A stretch of 64,000 bases of DNA from Mangifera indica. Taxonomy: Eukaryota; Streptophyta; Magnoliopsida; Sapindales; Anacardiaceae. A program made the translations under genes and the position numbers. This document shows positions 1-12,200 of the stretch, piece after piece. A model generated the notes under the pieces. The model saw only the letters and a program-made list of their open reading frames with translations, was not told where the DNA came from and searched no databases. Location: NCBI RefSeq assembly GCF_011075055.1, contig NC_058153.1, forward strand, positions 10,788,001-10,852,000. The letters run 5' to 3'. How positions within the stretch are numbered: the stretch's first letter is position 1; each line of letters begins with the position of its first letter.

Positions 1-1480
1 ATATTGTTTCCTCAAATTTGTTTCAAAATGGATCTAAATTCAAATGAATTTTATCATTTTGATATTTAAAAAATATGTACATTGATAAAGAATCACACTT
101 ACAGTCTCTACCGTTAAAACAGAAAAGAAAGCAAAAGTTTATGCTTCGAAAGTATTTTAGTCAAACATAAGAAATTGTCGATGATAAAATGGTTTAATAT
201 ACATTGTACAAATATAGTTGTTCCAACTTAACATATGTGCATTCGGGTGGCACTGCCTATCCCATCTCCGTAGGCATATTACCGAGTATTGTTAAAAAAA
301 AAAATGTCACAACACTTGGCAACAATTAATTTTGCTTATAAAGTTAAAATCGATATATGAATAATCTACTAGAGCACTTAATATTATAATGTATATGATT
401 TTCTACTTCACAGATAGTCGATAAAACATAAGAAACTATATTGTCAAGTACGTTATCACAACTAATTAAATTTTTTCATTTGGTGATTATAGTATTATAA
501 AATGATTTATACAAAATAATATACAATATGTTTTTAGAAGAGTTGTTAAAAACACTTTAAAATTTGATATTGTAAGAAATTATGAACAAATGAAATTAAA
601 AATAAAAAATAAGCTCAAGTCAATTTAATGGAGTTATTTTATTTCCCTCTAAATTGTGAACCTATGGTAGCCAAGATTTAGAATATATTTGTGCAAAATG
701 CTATTATATTAATTATAGTTGGCAGCTAAAAAATAAACAATAAAACTATACACATAAATAATGAACATAAATTTATACACAATTCAATGATATATTATTT
801 TAAAGATAAAATAATATTTAATCATATAGTAATATGTCATCATTTATTCACAAGTTTGTGTCTATAATTTGTACACATAGTGCTACTTAAAAGGAAAATT
901 CATGTATATTATGCCTTAGAAATCCACATATTCCCGTAACAATAATAGTATGTACATAACTTTTGTATGCAAATAATAATATATTACCGTATAATTGAGT
1001 ATTGTTTTATCTTTAATTTTCAACTATCCAATCACATAATAATATATCGTTGTTTGTATATAAAAATTATGCACATAACACTACTCTTAGCATAATATGT
1101 GGATATTTTTACTTAATATGAAACAAATGAAAAGATCTATCACATTTGATAATGCATCATCAAATGGTAAAGTTGTTTCATATTATATGTATGTCATATA
1201 ATAAATTTAATTACACAAGATGTAATAAAATAAACTAAAAAAATAACAACAATTAAACATGTAATTACTTTTATTTCATTATCTATTTCATGTTTACAAC
1301 AATATTATACGATGTGAAAACAAATGAGATTAAAAAAGAAAATATTGAAAACCAATGTTAAAACTCATTAGGACTTCAAGTATTTAACTTTGAAATCTTA
1401 TGTAGGTTACGAAAGGAATTAAATCAAATGGTTTCCAAGGAAGGAAATGGCCAAAAGTTTGATTAAAATATTTTTTTTTA
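1..1480. other. AT-rich non-coding stretch
   Basis: No coding exon or RNA gene can be supported here. The sequence is strongly AT-rich with many stops in all frames. Around 700-870 and 950-1100 there are short blocks resembling the AT-rich MITE family seen more clearly near 61-62 kb (motifs such as ATAATATATC, TTATGCACATAA and a CATATGATT-like centre), but their ends could not be fixed. Confidence 0.5.
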
Positions 1481-1489
1481 ATTTTATTG

Positions 1490-1629
1490 GTTAAATAACA
1501 ATTATATACTTAATACTAATATACTCGGTTAAAGTTAATATCTTATAAGTGTGATTTTAAGTTGTAAAAAATTAGCGAATAAAAGTTTGAAAAAATATTA
1601 AACCTTTTGTTAAAATAAGTCCTTTGGCC
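1490..1629. mobile_element. Right-end fragment of the long-TIR foldback (MULE-like) family
   Basis: The stretch ends in AAGTCCTTTGGCC at 1629, the right terminus shared by the foldback elements elsewhere in the window, preceded by the family's usual sub-terminal text (TTAGCGAATAAAAGTTTG). No matching left terminus was found upstream, so this is probably a truncated copy. Only the terminal part is visible, so confidence is moderate. Confidence 0.55.
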
Positions 1630-3422
1630 TAATTTAGAACCTCTAACAAATTCTATTAATCAATGTTGTAAGTATTTATTATTATACAATTTGCTTAATT
1701 TTATATTATATAATAAATATTAGTTTTACTTTTAATAGTTATAGATATTATAAAGCTTTTAGACGTGTTGCAAAAATAATGGAATAAAATTTTAAAAAAA
1801 ATTGGGAAAATAAACATATATTGTTTGTTTTATCTATTTTACTAGATGTTAAGGCAAAATTACTAAGAGTACAAAATTTGTTACATTTTATTTCAAAAAA
1901 TCTAGAGACCTCTTTTATTATTAATAATATAACATATTAAAAAATTCTCACGTGAATTATATTGATTTATGAAATAAAATATGAAAACAATACACAAACA
2001 TAACAACCGCATTTAAGTTTGCGTTCAGGTTCATCTGAAGATAAATAACATCTTTGGTCTATAGGTTTTTTTTAATTTTATTGACTTAATTTTCATTAAC
2101 ATATAATAATGGTTTTTTTCTCTCATAAGCGAGGGTTTCGTAATAAAATTTCGGAGGCAATGTCTTCATTTCTTAAAAAAATAAGAATAATAAATTTTTA
2201 AATTTATAAAAAAAAATTAATTATCGATGGGTCAACCCACAAAGTACGCAAGTCCACCTACTAAAAAGCGTGTAGAGGCACGACCACCATGTTATGAGTC
2301 ATGATCTAAGCCTTCAAAATTTGCGGGTTAATAAGACCGATGAGGGACTGCATTTTTGTGAGTCTTGACATAATGTGGCCTATGACACTACAAGTTATGC
2401 CAATTTTGGCATGACTTGTTGCCTATACTATGTCTAGCCTTTATGCTTACCTTGGGTGAATTACATTTTCCCGTGCAAGGATTACCCCAAAACTTGGCCA
2501 CCCCTTGATGACATAAGTCACACATTCTAATCCAAAATTAAACTTTGTTAATATTAAAAAAAATCTAACACATTGTTATAAAATTAAATTACTGTATTAC
2601 CCTGCCTATTTTAATTTCAAAATTATCATATTACTTCAAATTAACAATAATTTAAAGTTTCTTTTAGATGTCAAATTTCCTTAACACCCTCTCCTTCTTC
2701 TCTTCTGCATTTTTATCACCATCCTCTTCTTCCTAAATGGCCCTGTTGACCCCCGCCACTACCTCCGGACCTCCTCCCTTTTACCCCAACAGCCCCCCCA
2801 TATTCTCAATCTTGTGACTTCTTCAATGTCTAAATCTCCAAGTTGACAATAATAACAACATCATGATAGAATTCTACACGTTGATGACAATGATGAGTCG
2901 ATTTATGAATTCTTTGTCAAACCCACCATCAAACTTAAGAAGAACCGATATCAACAAAATCTTCGAGACCTTTGCGTTGCAACTGCACATATTAAATGTC
3001 TTGAATATTTTGATTGACACCAAAATGCTAGAGATCTATTAATTGTCTTTCCCATTAGCCACAAAGATTGAAACAATGTGTAAAAACCAACTCAGAAAAG
3101 GATCGACAATGTTGTGAAGATCAAATAGCCTAAAAGGAGAGGTGAATTAAGCAATTTAAAATATTTTTTTGCAAATTAAGGAATTAAACCAATTTAAGCA
3201 ACTTAATGAAAAATGGCAATTTTTAATGCAATTTGTGAAAATGTCAAAATATATTCCAAATAATTAACACAATCAAAACAATATATAATACAAAATATGA
3301 ATTTAAGAGATGAGAAAATCAAACAAGCAATATATAGTGATTTGACAAAACCCCAACCAAACTTTTTTTTCATAAAACAAATAGCTTCCAAGGTACTATT
3401 AACTTTTATAAGTACTAGAATT
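1630..3422. other. Non-coding stretch with a possible unrecognised remnant at about 2880-3017
   Basis: Mostly AT-rich with no complete gene. A slightly GC-richer part (about 2225-2500) has no open frame. At about 2880-3017 on the plus strand there is a frame of roughly 45 codons without a start (it includes VDDNDESIYEFF) that ends at TGA. The protein was not recognised. It may be a decayed gene or chance. Confidence 0.35.
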
Positions 3423-3735
3423 TAGGTTAGATTCGAACTAAACTCATTCAAACTCGAGCTTGAACTCTATTCGAACAAGCCCGAAACGAACTAACCCCAA
3501 ATGAGCTCAAGCTCAAGCTGCTTGTCAAGCTCGCAAGCTAAAAATTTTAATACAAAACGACGTCGTTTTAACTAATATGTATTAAAACTACATGGTTTTA
3601 ATATCGAGTTATTTAAAGCTCGAGTTCGAGCTTATTTGCGGTGAGCTCGATGAGCCCGAGCTTAAGCTCGAGCTTAGCTACTATAAATCAAGCCAAGCTT
3701 GAACTCAACTTTACTCAATTCGAATCTAACCCTAA
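3423..3735. mobile_element. hAT-type MITE, about 313 bp
   Basis: The left end reads TAGGTTAGATTCGAACTAAA and the right end is its inverted partner (ATTCGAATCTAACCCTAA). The flanks CTAGAATT (3415-3422) and CTAAAATT (3736-3743) match at 7 of 8 bases, as an 8-bp hAT target duplication would. The interior is rich in GAGCTCGAGCTT-like text and holds AACGACGTCGTTTT. A second copy of the family lies at 36818-37154. It is non-coding. Confidence 0.75.
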
Positions 3736-3743
3736 CTAAAATT

Positions 3744-5524
3744 CACTTTCTCTCTCTAAAAATCTCTAGCCTCACTAAGAGTGAATCTCACTCTTTTATA
3801 ATTCAAATTAATAAGAAATTTAAAAACTCTCTCAAATAGTATATATCAAAGTTTTAGTTTATTATAACCCAATACAAAAATTCAAGAAAGTGTATAAACA
3901 AATGTTTTGATTAGAAGAGAAAATTTCCAAGTGAATGGCCCAAAAATAATTTGCTCTCAAATATATGAAAGTTCTTTTGTTGCAAAAGTCATACCAAAGT
4001 GATTTTGATTGGTTATATAAAGAAAAATAAGGAGAGTTATCGTTGTACACAAAATTACCCATTTTAATTTTTTTAGAAGACACAGAATTCGATCAATCAG
4101 ATGTGACATTGCACTTCCATAGCGTCCATGTGGCACTAACCGTTGAAAAATTCATAGTTCAATTCGATTGATCGAAAGGAATTCGATCGACTGAATTTAT
4201 GAAAGCCAAAATACATGGCTTGTGGATGATCTGACAACCGCTATTCAAAAATTTGACTGGTCAAATTCGTCAACCAAATTTTACTATATTTACCACTTGA
4301 ATTTTTGAAAAATTACAATTTTTCCTAAATCTTTGAAAAGTAACAATTTAACCTCTTTTGAAAACTCTTTCAAAACCAACTTTGAAATATGAACATGTAA
4401 TCCACAAAACTTTATAATTTTAAATAAGTTAATGAAATATGATAAATTCGACTTAATAAGTTTAAAAAATGACATTTTAACCCAAAAATTTTAAGATATG
4501 AAAACAAATTTTTAAGCTTTCATATGTAAATAAATATTCTAATTAAAACTAATGCTCCAAGATATACAAAAAACAATCTCCGTAAACTTAAAGTTTTCTT
4601 CAAATCTTCAAGAATTCTTTGTTTGACCCTTGTCTTTGATTTTTATCCTGATATTCCTTTAAATCTATTAGATAAATTCTTATAATCTAAACTCACACTC
4701 AAACAAAATCATTAATATATATAATTAGAAATATATTAGTTTGTTATCATCAAAATAAGAGTATAACAATTTCTTGAATCAACATGTTGTTCCTCAACAT
4801 GCTAAACACTCTCCTAGTTGCATTGGTGGCAATGATGCAAAAGTGGAGTGATGAGATTCCAGCCAAAGTGGTAACTAGGTCTTTAAAGACTAAATCATAG
4901 ATTTTCATACACGTAAAATAATTAAACTATTATATTTAGAATATTAAAAAAAGGTTCGTAAATGAGTTATTCTTTTTAATTTTTTTTAAATGATAAAATT
5001 ACTATTTTACATATATACCCTTAGCTTTAATTAGGTCACTCAAAGTACCATAATATCATGTTTCCTTCAATTTGAAAGACCAGATAATGTCAAAGGGTGT
5101 GTTGGCAAGATAAATAATATTACAAACAAAATAAATAGTATCATAAGAGAAACAAACATGCTAAACTCAAGCTAAGTTGTCAAATTTGAGCTCCACCTCA
5201 AGTTTGACTCATTTTATCGCAAACTAACTCAATTCGAATTCACCCCAAACCCTCACCCATCACAACTTCTCACAATCCAGGCCAAGACCTCTTGGCAGCA
5301 AGGACAAATCACTTTTCCTATGTTCACTTTATTCAGTCTCAAAGTATCATCAAAGGGGTGCACAAGCAACATTAATACAGGAGCACGCATGTGGATTAAA
5401 CACAGAGACCGAAAAAGGATTTTGAAAAATGTACCACTTCTTTCACCCGTTTATACAATTTTATCACATGTTTTTTTAATTATACATTTATACTATTTTA
5501 TTAATTAAATATCTAAACTATCAT
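3744..5524. other. Non-coding stretch, no gene seen
   Basis: No coding exon is supported. Short open frames here lack recognisable protein features. The stretch near 4085-4280 has repeated TTCGATCGA-like text and 4735-4800 resembles the edge of a decayed LTR element, but neither could be bounded. Confidence 0.4.
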
Positions 5525-5812
5525 TATCTTCATCTTATTGTGAACAGTATAATAAGAGATAAATAGTGAAAATTACCTACTATAAACAATAACAATAGAC
5601 AATAAACAATAACATTTTATACAAAGACTACTATAAATAATACAATAAGTGATAAACAGTAAAATTTCTCTATTGTGAACAATATCAATATATGATAAAC
5701 AATAATATTTTATACAAAATTCTATTGTAAAACAATATAATAGACAATGGATAGTTAAAATCGCATACCCTAAACAATACAATAAATAATAAACAGTACC
5801 AACATACAAATT
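5525..5812. repeat. Degenerate tandem repeat, unit about 45-52 bp, roughly six copies
   Basis: Repeated variants of ATTGTGAACAATAT, GATAAACAGT and AACATTTTATACAAA recur about every 50 bases. The units have drifted, so the array is old. A minus-strand open frame of 80 codons across it is a by-product of the repetitive AT-rich composition, with low-complexity Cys/Tyr/Leu-rich translation, and is not called a gene. Confidence 0.6.
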
Positions 5813-6186
5813 CAAACTTTAATCATAATAGTGATATTTTAACTGTAAAACTTTTATTATATAATTGTTATGTATATAAAAAGTATGATAAAATTGTGTA
5901 GACAAGACCAAAAAATGGTATTTTTTTCAATTACCCCACAAAAAATCACACGCCAATCCAGGTTGGAGGAAAACAAAACACAAAAGAATTCTGTGCAGGA
6001 TCGTAAATAAAGGACATGAGAAAATTTGGGATTTCAAAGTTCTTCAGCAACTTTAATTATCAACAAAGAATAAACTCAAAAGAATCTCCACTGCGTCTGA
6101 TTAATTCAGAGGATTCAACAACAACCAACGAAAAAGCAAAAATAAGTTTCACATTCCCAATATGAACCAACCAAGCTGTCTAAAAA

Positions 6187-6240
6187 TTAAAGAGGACCTG
6201 GGAAAGTCCCATTCTCCCTTTGCTCATTCCACCTTTCAAT
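6187..6240 (-). CDS. COX6B: COX6B exon 4 (last 17 codons plus stop)
   Basis: On the minus strand, TTGCTACAG at 6249-6241 is the acceptor. The exon then reads IERWNEQRENGTFPGPL followed by TAA, the conserved COX6B C-terminus. It joins in phase 0 to the Trp codon ending exon 3 at 17049. It is too short to be found by ORF length and lies more than 10 kb from the rest of the gene. Confidence 0.92.
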   Translation of the reverse strand: MERWNEQRENGTFPGPL

Positions 6241-9200
6241 CTGTAGCAATGTAAGAACAAACAAAGATTAAATGAGAGTACTGATAGTCCCTCAGCAAAT
6301 AGAAAACATCCCATTGTAAGGTCATGGAATACAAAGGACCATCTGACAAACATGGTGATTCTTTCTACAAATCAGCCATCCGAATAACAAATGAATGCAA
6401 AAACAATAACTTCATTGTTTCGAAACAAATACAGATGGTAATAACCACATTACCAAGAAATGCCATTTCTGATCCCAAATAATGAAACAGCATTAGTTGC
6501 ATGTATAATGTGATTTATCATGCTCTCAAAAATCAACTGTCAACTCAACAGAATATATGATGCTTAAATACCAACTGTTTTCCAAAAACACAGATACGAT
6601 GACGGTTATCATGAATGCACTCTTGGATATGATACAACTTGATACTGAAAACCACCATTATCATAATGTAAAACACAAAGCCACGGGCCAGATCTTCAAT
6701 TAAAATAATATTTCCTCCAATTCCTATCTCAATCTCAAGGGAGTTTAGAGAATCTTTTATTACCAAAATTAAAATATTATCATAAAAATAAATTACTTTA
6801 AAGATATTAATAATGTGCTCAAATAAATTGGTATGTATAACAATTATTATGTTTAGTCGATAGTAATAAAAGTATATTGAAATATTATTTTACTCAAATA
6901 TCTTTAATATGTTAGAATAAATTGATGAAATATGAGTAAAATTGCAACAAAATTAAGATTACATTGATAATATTTTAATAACTATAAAAAATGTGTTAAT
7001 CAGATTACTTTATATTTCCTATTATGTCAATTTGATAATAAAATATTACTGTCAACTTTTATTACTTAACAAACCAAAAAGATATTATCAATAATAAAAG
7101 CTAGATTACCAATATAATTTTATACCTACTGTTGAATTGTACATATTAAGTTAGGATTTCTCTAAAATAAGATTATAATAAAGTAGGTAACTGTATCATA
7201 TTAAAATAGGAATGTATTGATAGTCATTCCTAACTTAGGGTTTTTAATCCCCTATATAATGATTGTAATTCCTTCTTATAAAATATTGATAATTACACAA
7301 TTATTCTTATGTGTTACATGGTATTAGAGCCTATATTAGGCTTTTAAAATTTGTCCAGTGTTCGTTTTTTGATGTCTCCAAGTCTGTTTCCAACTATTTT
7401 CTCCGATCACCGTGTTTGTGCCCTTTTTCGATGGTCGTGCCTACATCATTGTAACCAGAGCTATCTTGTCAACAAACACCTGGAAGAAGCATCTTTGTTC
7501 ACCATCGCACGCGCCTCCATGCGCCAATCATTCCCTCGATTCCGACAACTATGCAACAACACCACCTCTCCCATTGGACTTAGAAGACGCCAACAAATCT
7601 ATCTGTGGTAACCTCGCCATCATCAGACGTTGGGATCAACCACACGCGGTGGTTGTTTCCTCCTCAATTCAACTACTTTAAGCTGTTATTTTTGACACGC
7701 ATGGGCTTACAGCGCATCTTCTCTGGTCATCCACGATCCTGTTCATCACCGAAAAACAGTCTTTGTCGAATTTTTCCTTCTCTCCAGGTTGTGTTTGCTC
7801 TACCAGCCTTTTGTCTCCAGATGCTCTTCACTAGCATTCCTCAATTTTTGATTGATTTCTCCATCTTGTTTGGTCAAATGGCTATCGATACTTTCAAATC
7901 TGAATCCTTCTCATTTCTCTCTCTTCCGGTTATTACAATCGAAAAATTAGCAAGAAGTGTCAACTACACCTTTTGGGTTGCCTCAGTTGAATTGTGGTGC
8001 ATAGGGCAAGGCCTCAAGAATCATTTAATTACCTGCGTTGACAATATCAAAGTGGATAAGTTCACATGGAAGAAAACAGATGTTATGTTAGATAGTTTGC
8101 TCTGGAATACAGTCGATCTTCAAATTCATCCTATCTATAAGCCTACAAAACCTGTTTTGAGATATGGACTCAACCAACCCCTTTCACACTAATGGCATCC
8201 AAAGACTTTATTCCAATGTGTCCTCCCTTGTCAATCTAAAATAACAAAAAATTGGCATGTTTGAGTTTCTTGGTCGAATAGCTTCCCTAGAGGCAAAATT
8301 CAATTCATTGATACCTACTAGCAAAATAGTCACCGAAGAACTAGCTCAGCGGCGTAAATTCTTTATAGTGTTCACCCTTACTGCTATTAATCCGAATCTT
8401 GCCTCAATTAAGGATCGTTTCTGTCCAGTGCTATTGTTCCCACTCTAGATGATGTATTTGCTCAACTACTTCGGATTTCTTCCAATAGCATAGGATCTAG
8501 ATCCATAGCTCCTAATTCCTCTGTTTTGGCTTCCAATTCTCAATATAATTCAGGTGCTTGAGGAAATAAGGGGATCAACCCAGACGCAGTTATTATAGTC
8601 GATAGGGGCATACTAAGGAGAAATGTTATAAATTACATAAGCGACAAAGTCAGAATGCAAATATTGCACAGCCTTAGTTAAGTCATCTAGCAAGTCAACT
8701 CGAAATGTTTACAGGCCAATCTTCTCAACCCTCCTTGACTTTTACAAGTGTTGATTATGAAAAATATCTACAATTTTAGGCCACCACACACTCATCTCAA
8801 TCTTCAGTTGCCTCTCTTGCTTATTCTAGTAATTTGATTCCCTGTGTCACTCAGTCTTTTAACTTGGAACCCTAGGTATTGGATTTTGGTGCTTCTAATC
8901 ACATGTCTGGTAACTCTAAATGATTTTCTCATTTATCTTATTTCACATTTTTACCCTATGTTGCTCTAGCTGATGGTACACAAGTCTTGGCTAAGCATCT
9001 ACCCAAAAATGGAAAGGACCATAGGCATGTAGAATCATAGTGTGCGTAGTTTCAAGAAGATGTCTATTCTTGCACTCAACAAACCCGTTTAATTGGGGTG
9101 TGTAGGCACATAATGTTTGGTGGATAATACCTTGTGAAGACATAAAGTTGGCAAAAGAAGTAGACAAATATTCATGAGCATTATCACTACGCAAACTACG

Positions 9201-12200
9201 AATAGATGTATTAAACCGACTCTTAATTTTAGCACAAAAAAGTTAGAATATAGAAAGTAACTGTTAGGATTGGGACATTTGTCCTCAATCCAATTGTTCA
9301 TTTCTATTATAAATATATGTGTTAGGTTTCAAAAGGAGAGATAAAAATGTATTAGGGTTTGGTTTGAAGGCAGCCATCTTTGACTGATTTAGGGAGGTCT
9401 CCGGCGCCTCGAACGGCTAAAAAATAGGAGGCACCGAACTCCTCCAATTGTTCGGTTTATCATTGCAATGTTTTGGTTAATGAAATAATTTAGTTTATTA
9501 TGTTTTTTGTGTTTTAATTTTGTATTTTGGTTTAAAAGAGTTGGGTTCCTAATAAATAGTATCAGAGCATTCGATCCAGCAGGGAATATAAATGATGGTC
9601 GAAAAAGTAAAGAGTCACTGAAAAATGTTTACGGAGGAGGCTGACTTGAAGAAGAATGGGAGAAATGAGTCGGTGGCTATATGCTAGAAAAGTGCCAAAA
9701 AAAAGAAAGAAGAAGAAAACGAAAATCAAGGAAGGAGGATGAAAATGGAACGTCGGCAAGAGTCTGAAAAAAAAAATTACATAGGCAAAAAGGAGGAAAC
9801 GCAGAGAAAGCAAAAGGATGAAGAAAGAAGGACGAAGGAGAAGAAAGAAGGACGAAGGAGAAGAAAGAAGAAAAGAAAAAGACAAGGAGAAGAAAGAGAA
9901 AGGAGAGGGGAAAAAAAAAAAAGAGGGCTGGAAGGCAGTGGCAGTTGGCTTGTTGGGAAAAGGAGAAGAGTTGTGGTTGAGAAAATAGAAGGGAAGGCAG
10001 TAGGTGGGCTTCTTGGGAAGAGAAAAAGAGAAGATGTGGGGCCGTTGGAAAGAAAAAAAAGGTAAAGAAGCAACAGGAGAGAGAGAGGGTAGGGAGAAAA
10101 AAATAATAATAAATTTAAAAAAAACAAAAAAATTTAAAATATCAAAAAAATTTAAAAAAATCATTATATAAATATCCATCTTGAGGACAAGATGGTTTTG
10201 AAGAGGAGGGAAATGTTAGGATTGAGACATTTGTCCTCAATCCAATAGTCCATTTCTATTATAAATATATGTATTAGGTTTCAAAAAAAGAAGAGAAGAA
10301 AATGTATTAGGGTTTGGTTTTAAGGCAGCCATCTTTGGTTGATTTAGAGAGGTCTTCGATGCCTCGAACAGCCGAAAAATGGAAGGTTCTGAACTCCTCG
10401 AATTGTTCGATTTATCATTGTAATGTTTTAATTAATGAAATAGTTTAGTTTATTATGTTTTTTGTGTTTCAATTTTGTGTTTTAGTTGAAAAGAATTGGG
10501 TTTCTAACAAATTGTATCAGAGCATTCGATCCAGCGGGGAAGATAGATAATGGTTGAAAAAGTAAAGAGTTGCTAGAAAATGTTTACGAAAGAGGCTGAC
10601 TTGAAGAAAATGGGAGAAATGAGTCGGTGGCTATATGTTGGAAAAGTGCCCAAAAAAAAGAGAGAAGAAGAAGAAAACGAAAACCGAGGATGAAAATGGA
10701 ACGTCAGCAAGAGTCTGAAAAAAAAAATTACATAGGCAGAAAGGAGAAAATGCAGAGAAAGCAGAAGGAAGAAGAAAGAAGGACGAAGGAGAAGAAAGAA
10801 GAAAAGAAAAAGACAAGGAGAAGAAAGAGAAAGGAAAGAGAGAAAAAAAATTGAAAAAAAAAAGGGCTAGAGGGCAGTGACGGTTGGCTTGTTGGGAAAA
10901 GGAGAAGAGTTGTGGTTGGGAAAATAGAAGGGAAGGCAGTAGGTGGGCTTCTTGGGAAGAGAAAAAGAGAAGATGTGGGGCCGTTGGAAAGAAAAGAAAA
11001 GGTGAAGAAGCAACAGGAGAGAGAGAAGGTAGGGAGAAAAAATAATAATAATAATAATAAATTTAAAAAAAAAATTTAAAATATCAAAAAAATTTAAAAA
11101 AATCATTATATAAACATCCATCTTGAGGACAAGATGGTTTTGAAGGGGAGGGAAATGTTAGGATTGGGACATTTGTCCTCAATCCAACGGTCCATTATGT
11201 GTTAGGTTTCAAAAGAAGGAAAGAAGAAAATGTATTAGGATTTGATTTGAGGGCAGCCATCTTTGGCTGATTTAGGGAGGTCTCCAACGCCTCGAACGGC
11301 AAAAAAATGGGAGGCTCCGAACTCTTCGAATTGTTCAGTTTTTCATTGTAATGTTTCCATTAATGAAATAGTTTAGTTTATTATGTTTTTTGTGTTTTAA
11401 TTTTGTATTTTGGTTGAAAAGAGTTGGGTTCCTAACAATAACTCAGACTGGTCTTTCATTAAAAATTGACAAGTGTACTTTGAAAAATCATCAATGAAAG
11501 CCACAAAATAATGAAACCCTAAAATAGACTCGACTCGATTAGATCCCCACACATTGGAATGAATTAACTCAAATGGGGATTTAGCTCTATTATTGACACA
11601 CTTTGGATTCACATTAAAAAGATAATAAACGTGATAGATTGAAAACCATTTTTTGAAGCTTGGATAAATTTGGGTGCCCCAAACGATTGTGAAGCATGAC
11701 TGGAGACTCAATAGCAATACAAGCAATAGAAGAAGGAAAGCAGAGGTGATAAAGTCCCCGTGACTCAAGTCCTACACCAATTGTCTGTCCCGAACTGCAG
11801 TCTTGTATAACAATAGAGTCTTTAGTAAAAGTAATTGAACAATTCAAGGTGTGTGTAAGTTTGCTAACAGACACAGGATTAAAAGGATAATGAAGAAGAT
11901 AAAGAACAAATCTTAAAGGTAAAGAAGGTAGTGGTTGAGCAGAGCACACAACTTTAGCCAAGACCAGTGTACCATCTGTTAGAGTGACAGAGGGTAAAGA
12001 TGTGGAATGAGATAAATGAGAAAATAATTTGAAGTTTCCAAATATGTGATCAGAAGCATCAAAATCAAGGACCAAGGGTCCCAAGTTAGAAGACTGAGTG
12101 AGACAGCCAATTGAATTACCAGAATTAGCAAGAGAGGCAACTAAAGATTGACATGACTATTTGACGGCCTGAAATCATATATATTCTTTTTAATCGACAC

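Larger units (their letters stand above)
9262..11437 (+). mobile_element. Non-autonomous LTR retrotransposon, tandem form LTR-internal-LTR-internal-LTR
   Basis: Three LTRs lie in direct order: 9262-9554, 10214-10509 and 11156-11437. Each starts TGTTAGGATTG and ends near GGTTCCTAACA. Two internal domains of about 650 bp separate them. Each begins with a PBS (TAGTATCAGAGC, TTGTATCAGAGC) and ends with a purine tract (GAGGGAAA). The internals have no reverse transcriptase or integrase, only purine-rich text whose translation is a Lys/Arg/Glu low-complexity stretch. Flanks GTAAC (9257-9261) and ATAAC (11438-11442) match at 4 of 5, and the Copia B integrase reads across once the element is removed. 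The size and lack of genes fit a TRIM-like element. Confidence 0.87.

Noticed and set aside
5573..5815. Minus-strand frame of 80 codons, rich in Cys, Tyr and Leu
   Set aside because: It coincides exactly with the degenerate tandem repeat, and its composition follows the repeated units.
9739..10127. Open frames on both strands in the first internal domain of the tandem element (Lys/Arg/Glu-rich plus, Phe/Leu/Ser-rich minus)
   Set aside because: They result from a purine-rich tract repeated in the second internal domain; there are no recognisable domains, and both strands are open simply because of composition.
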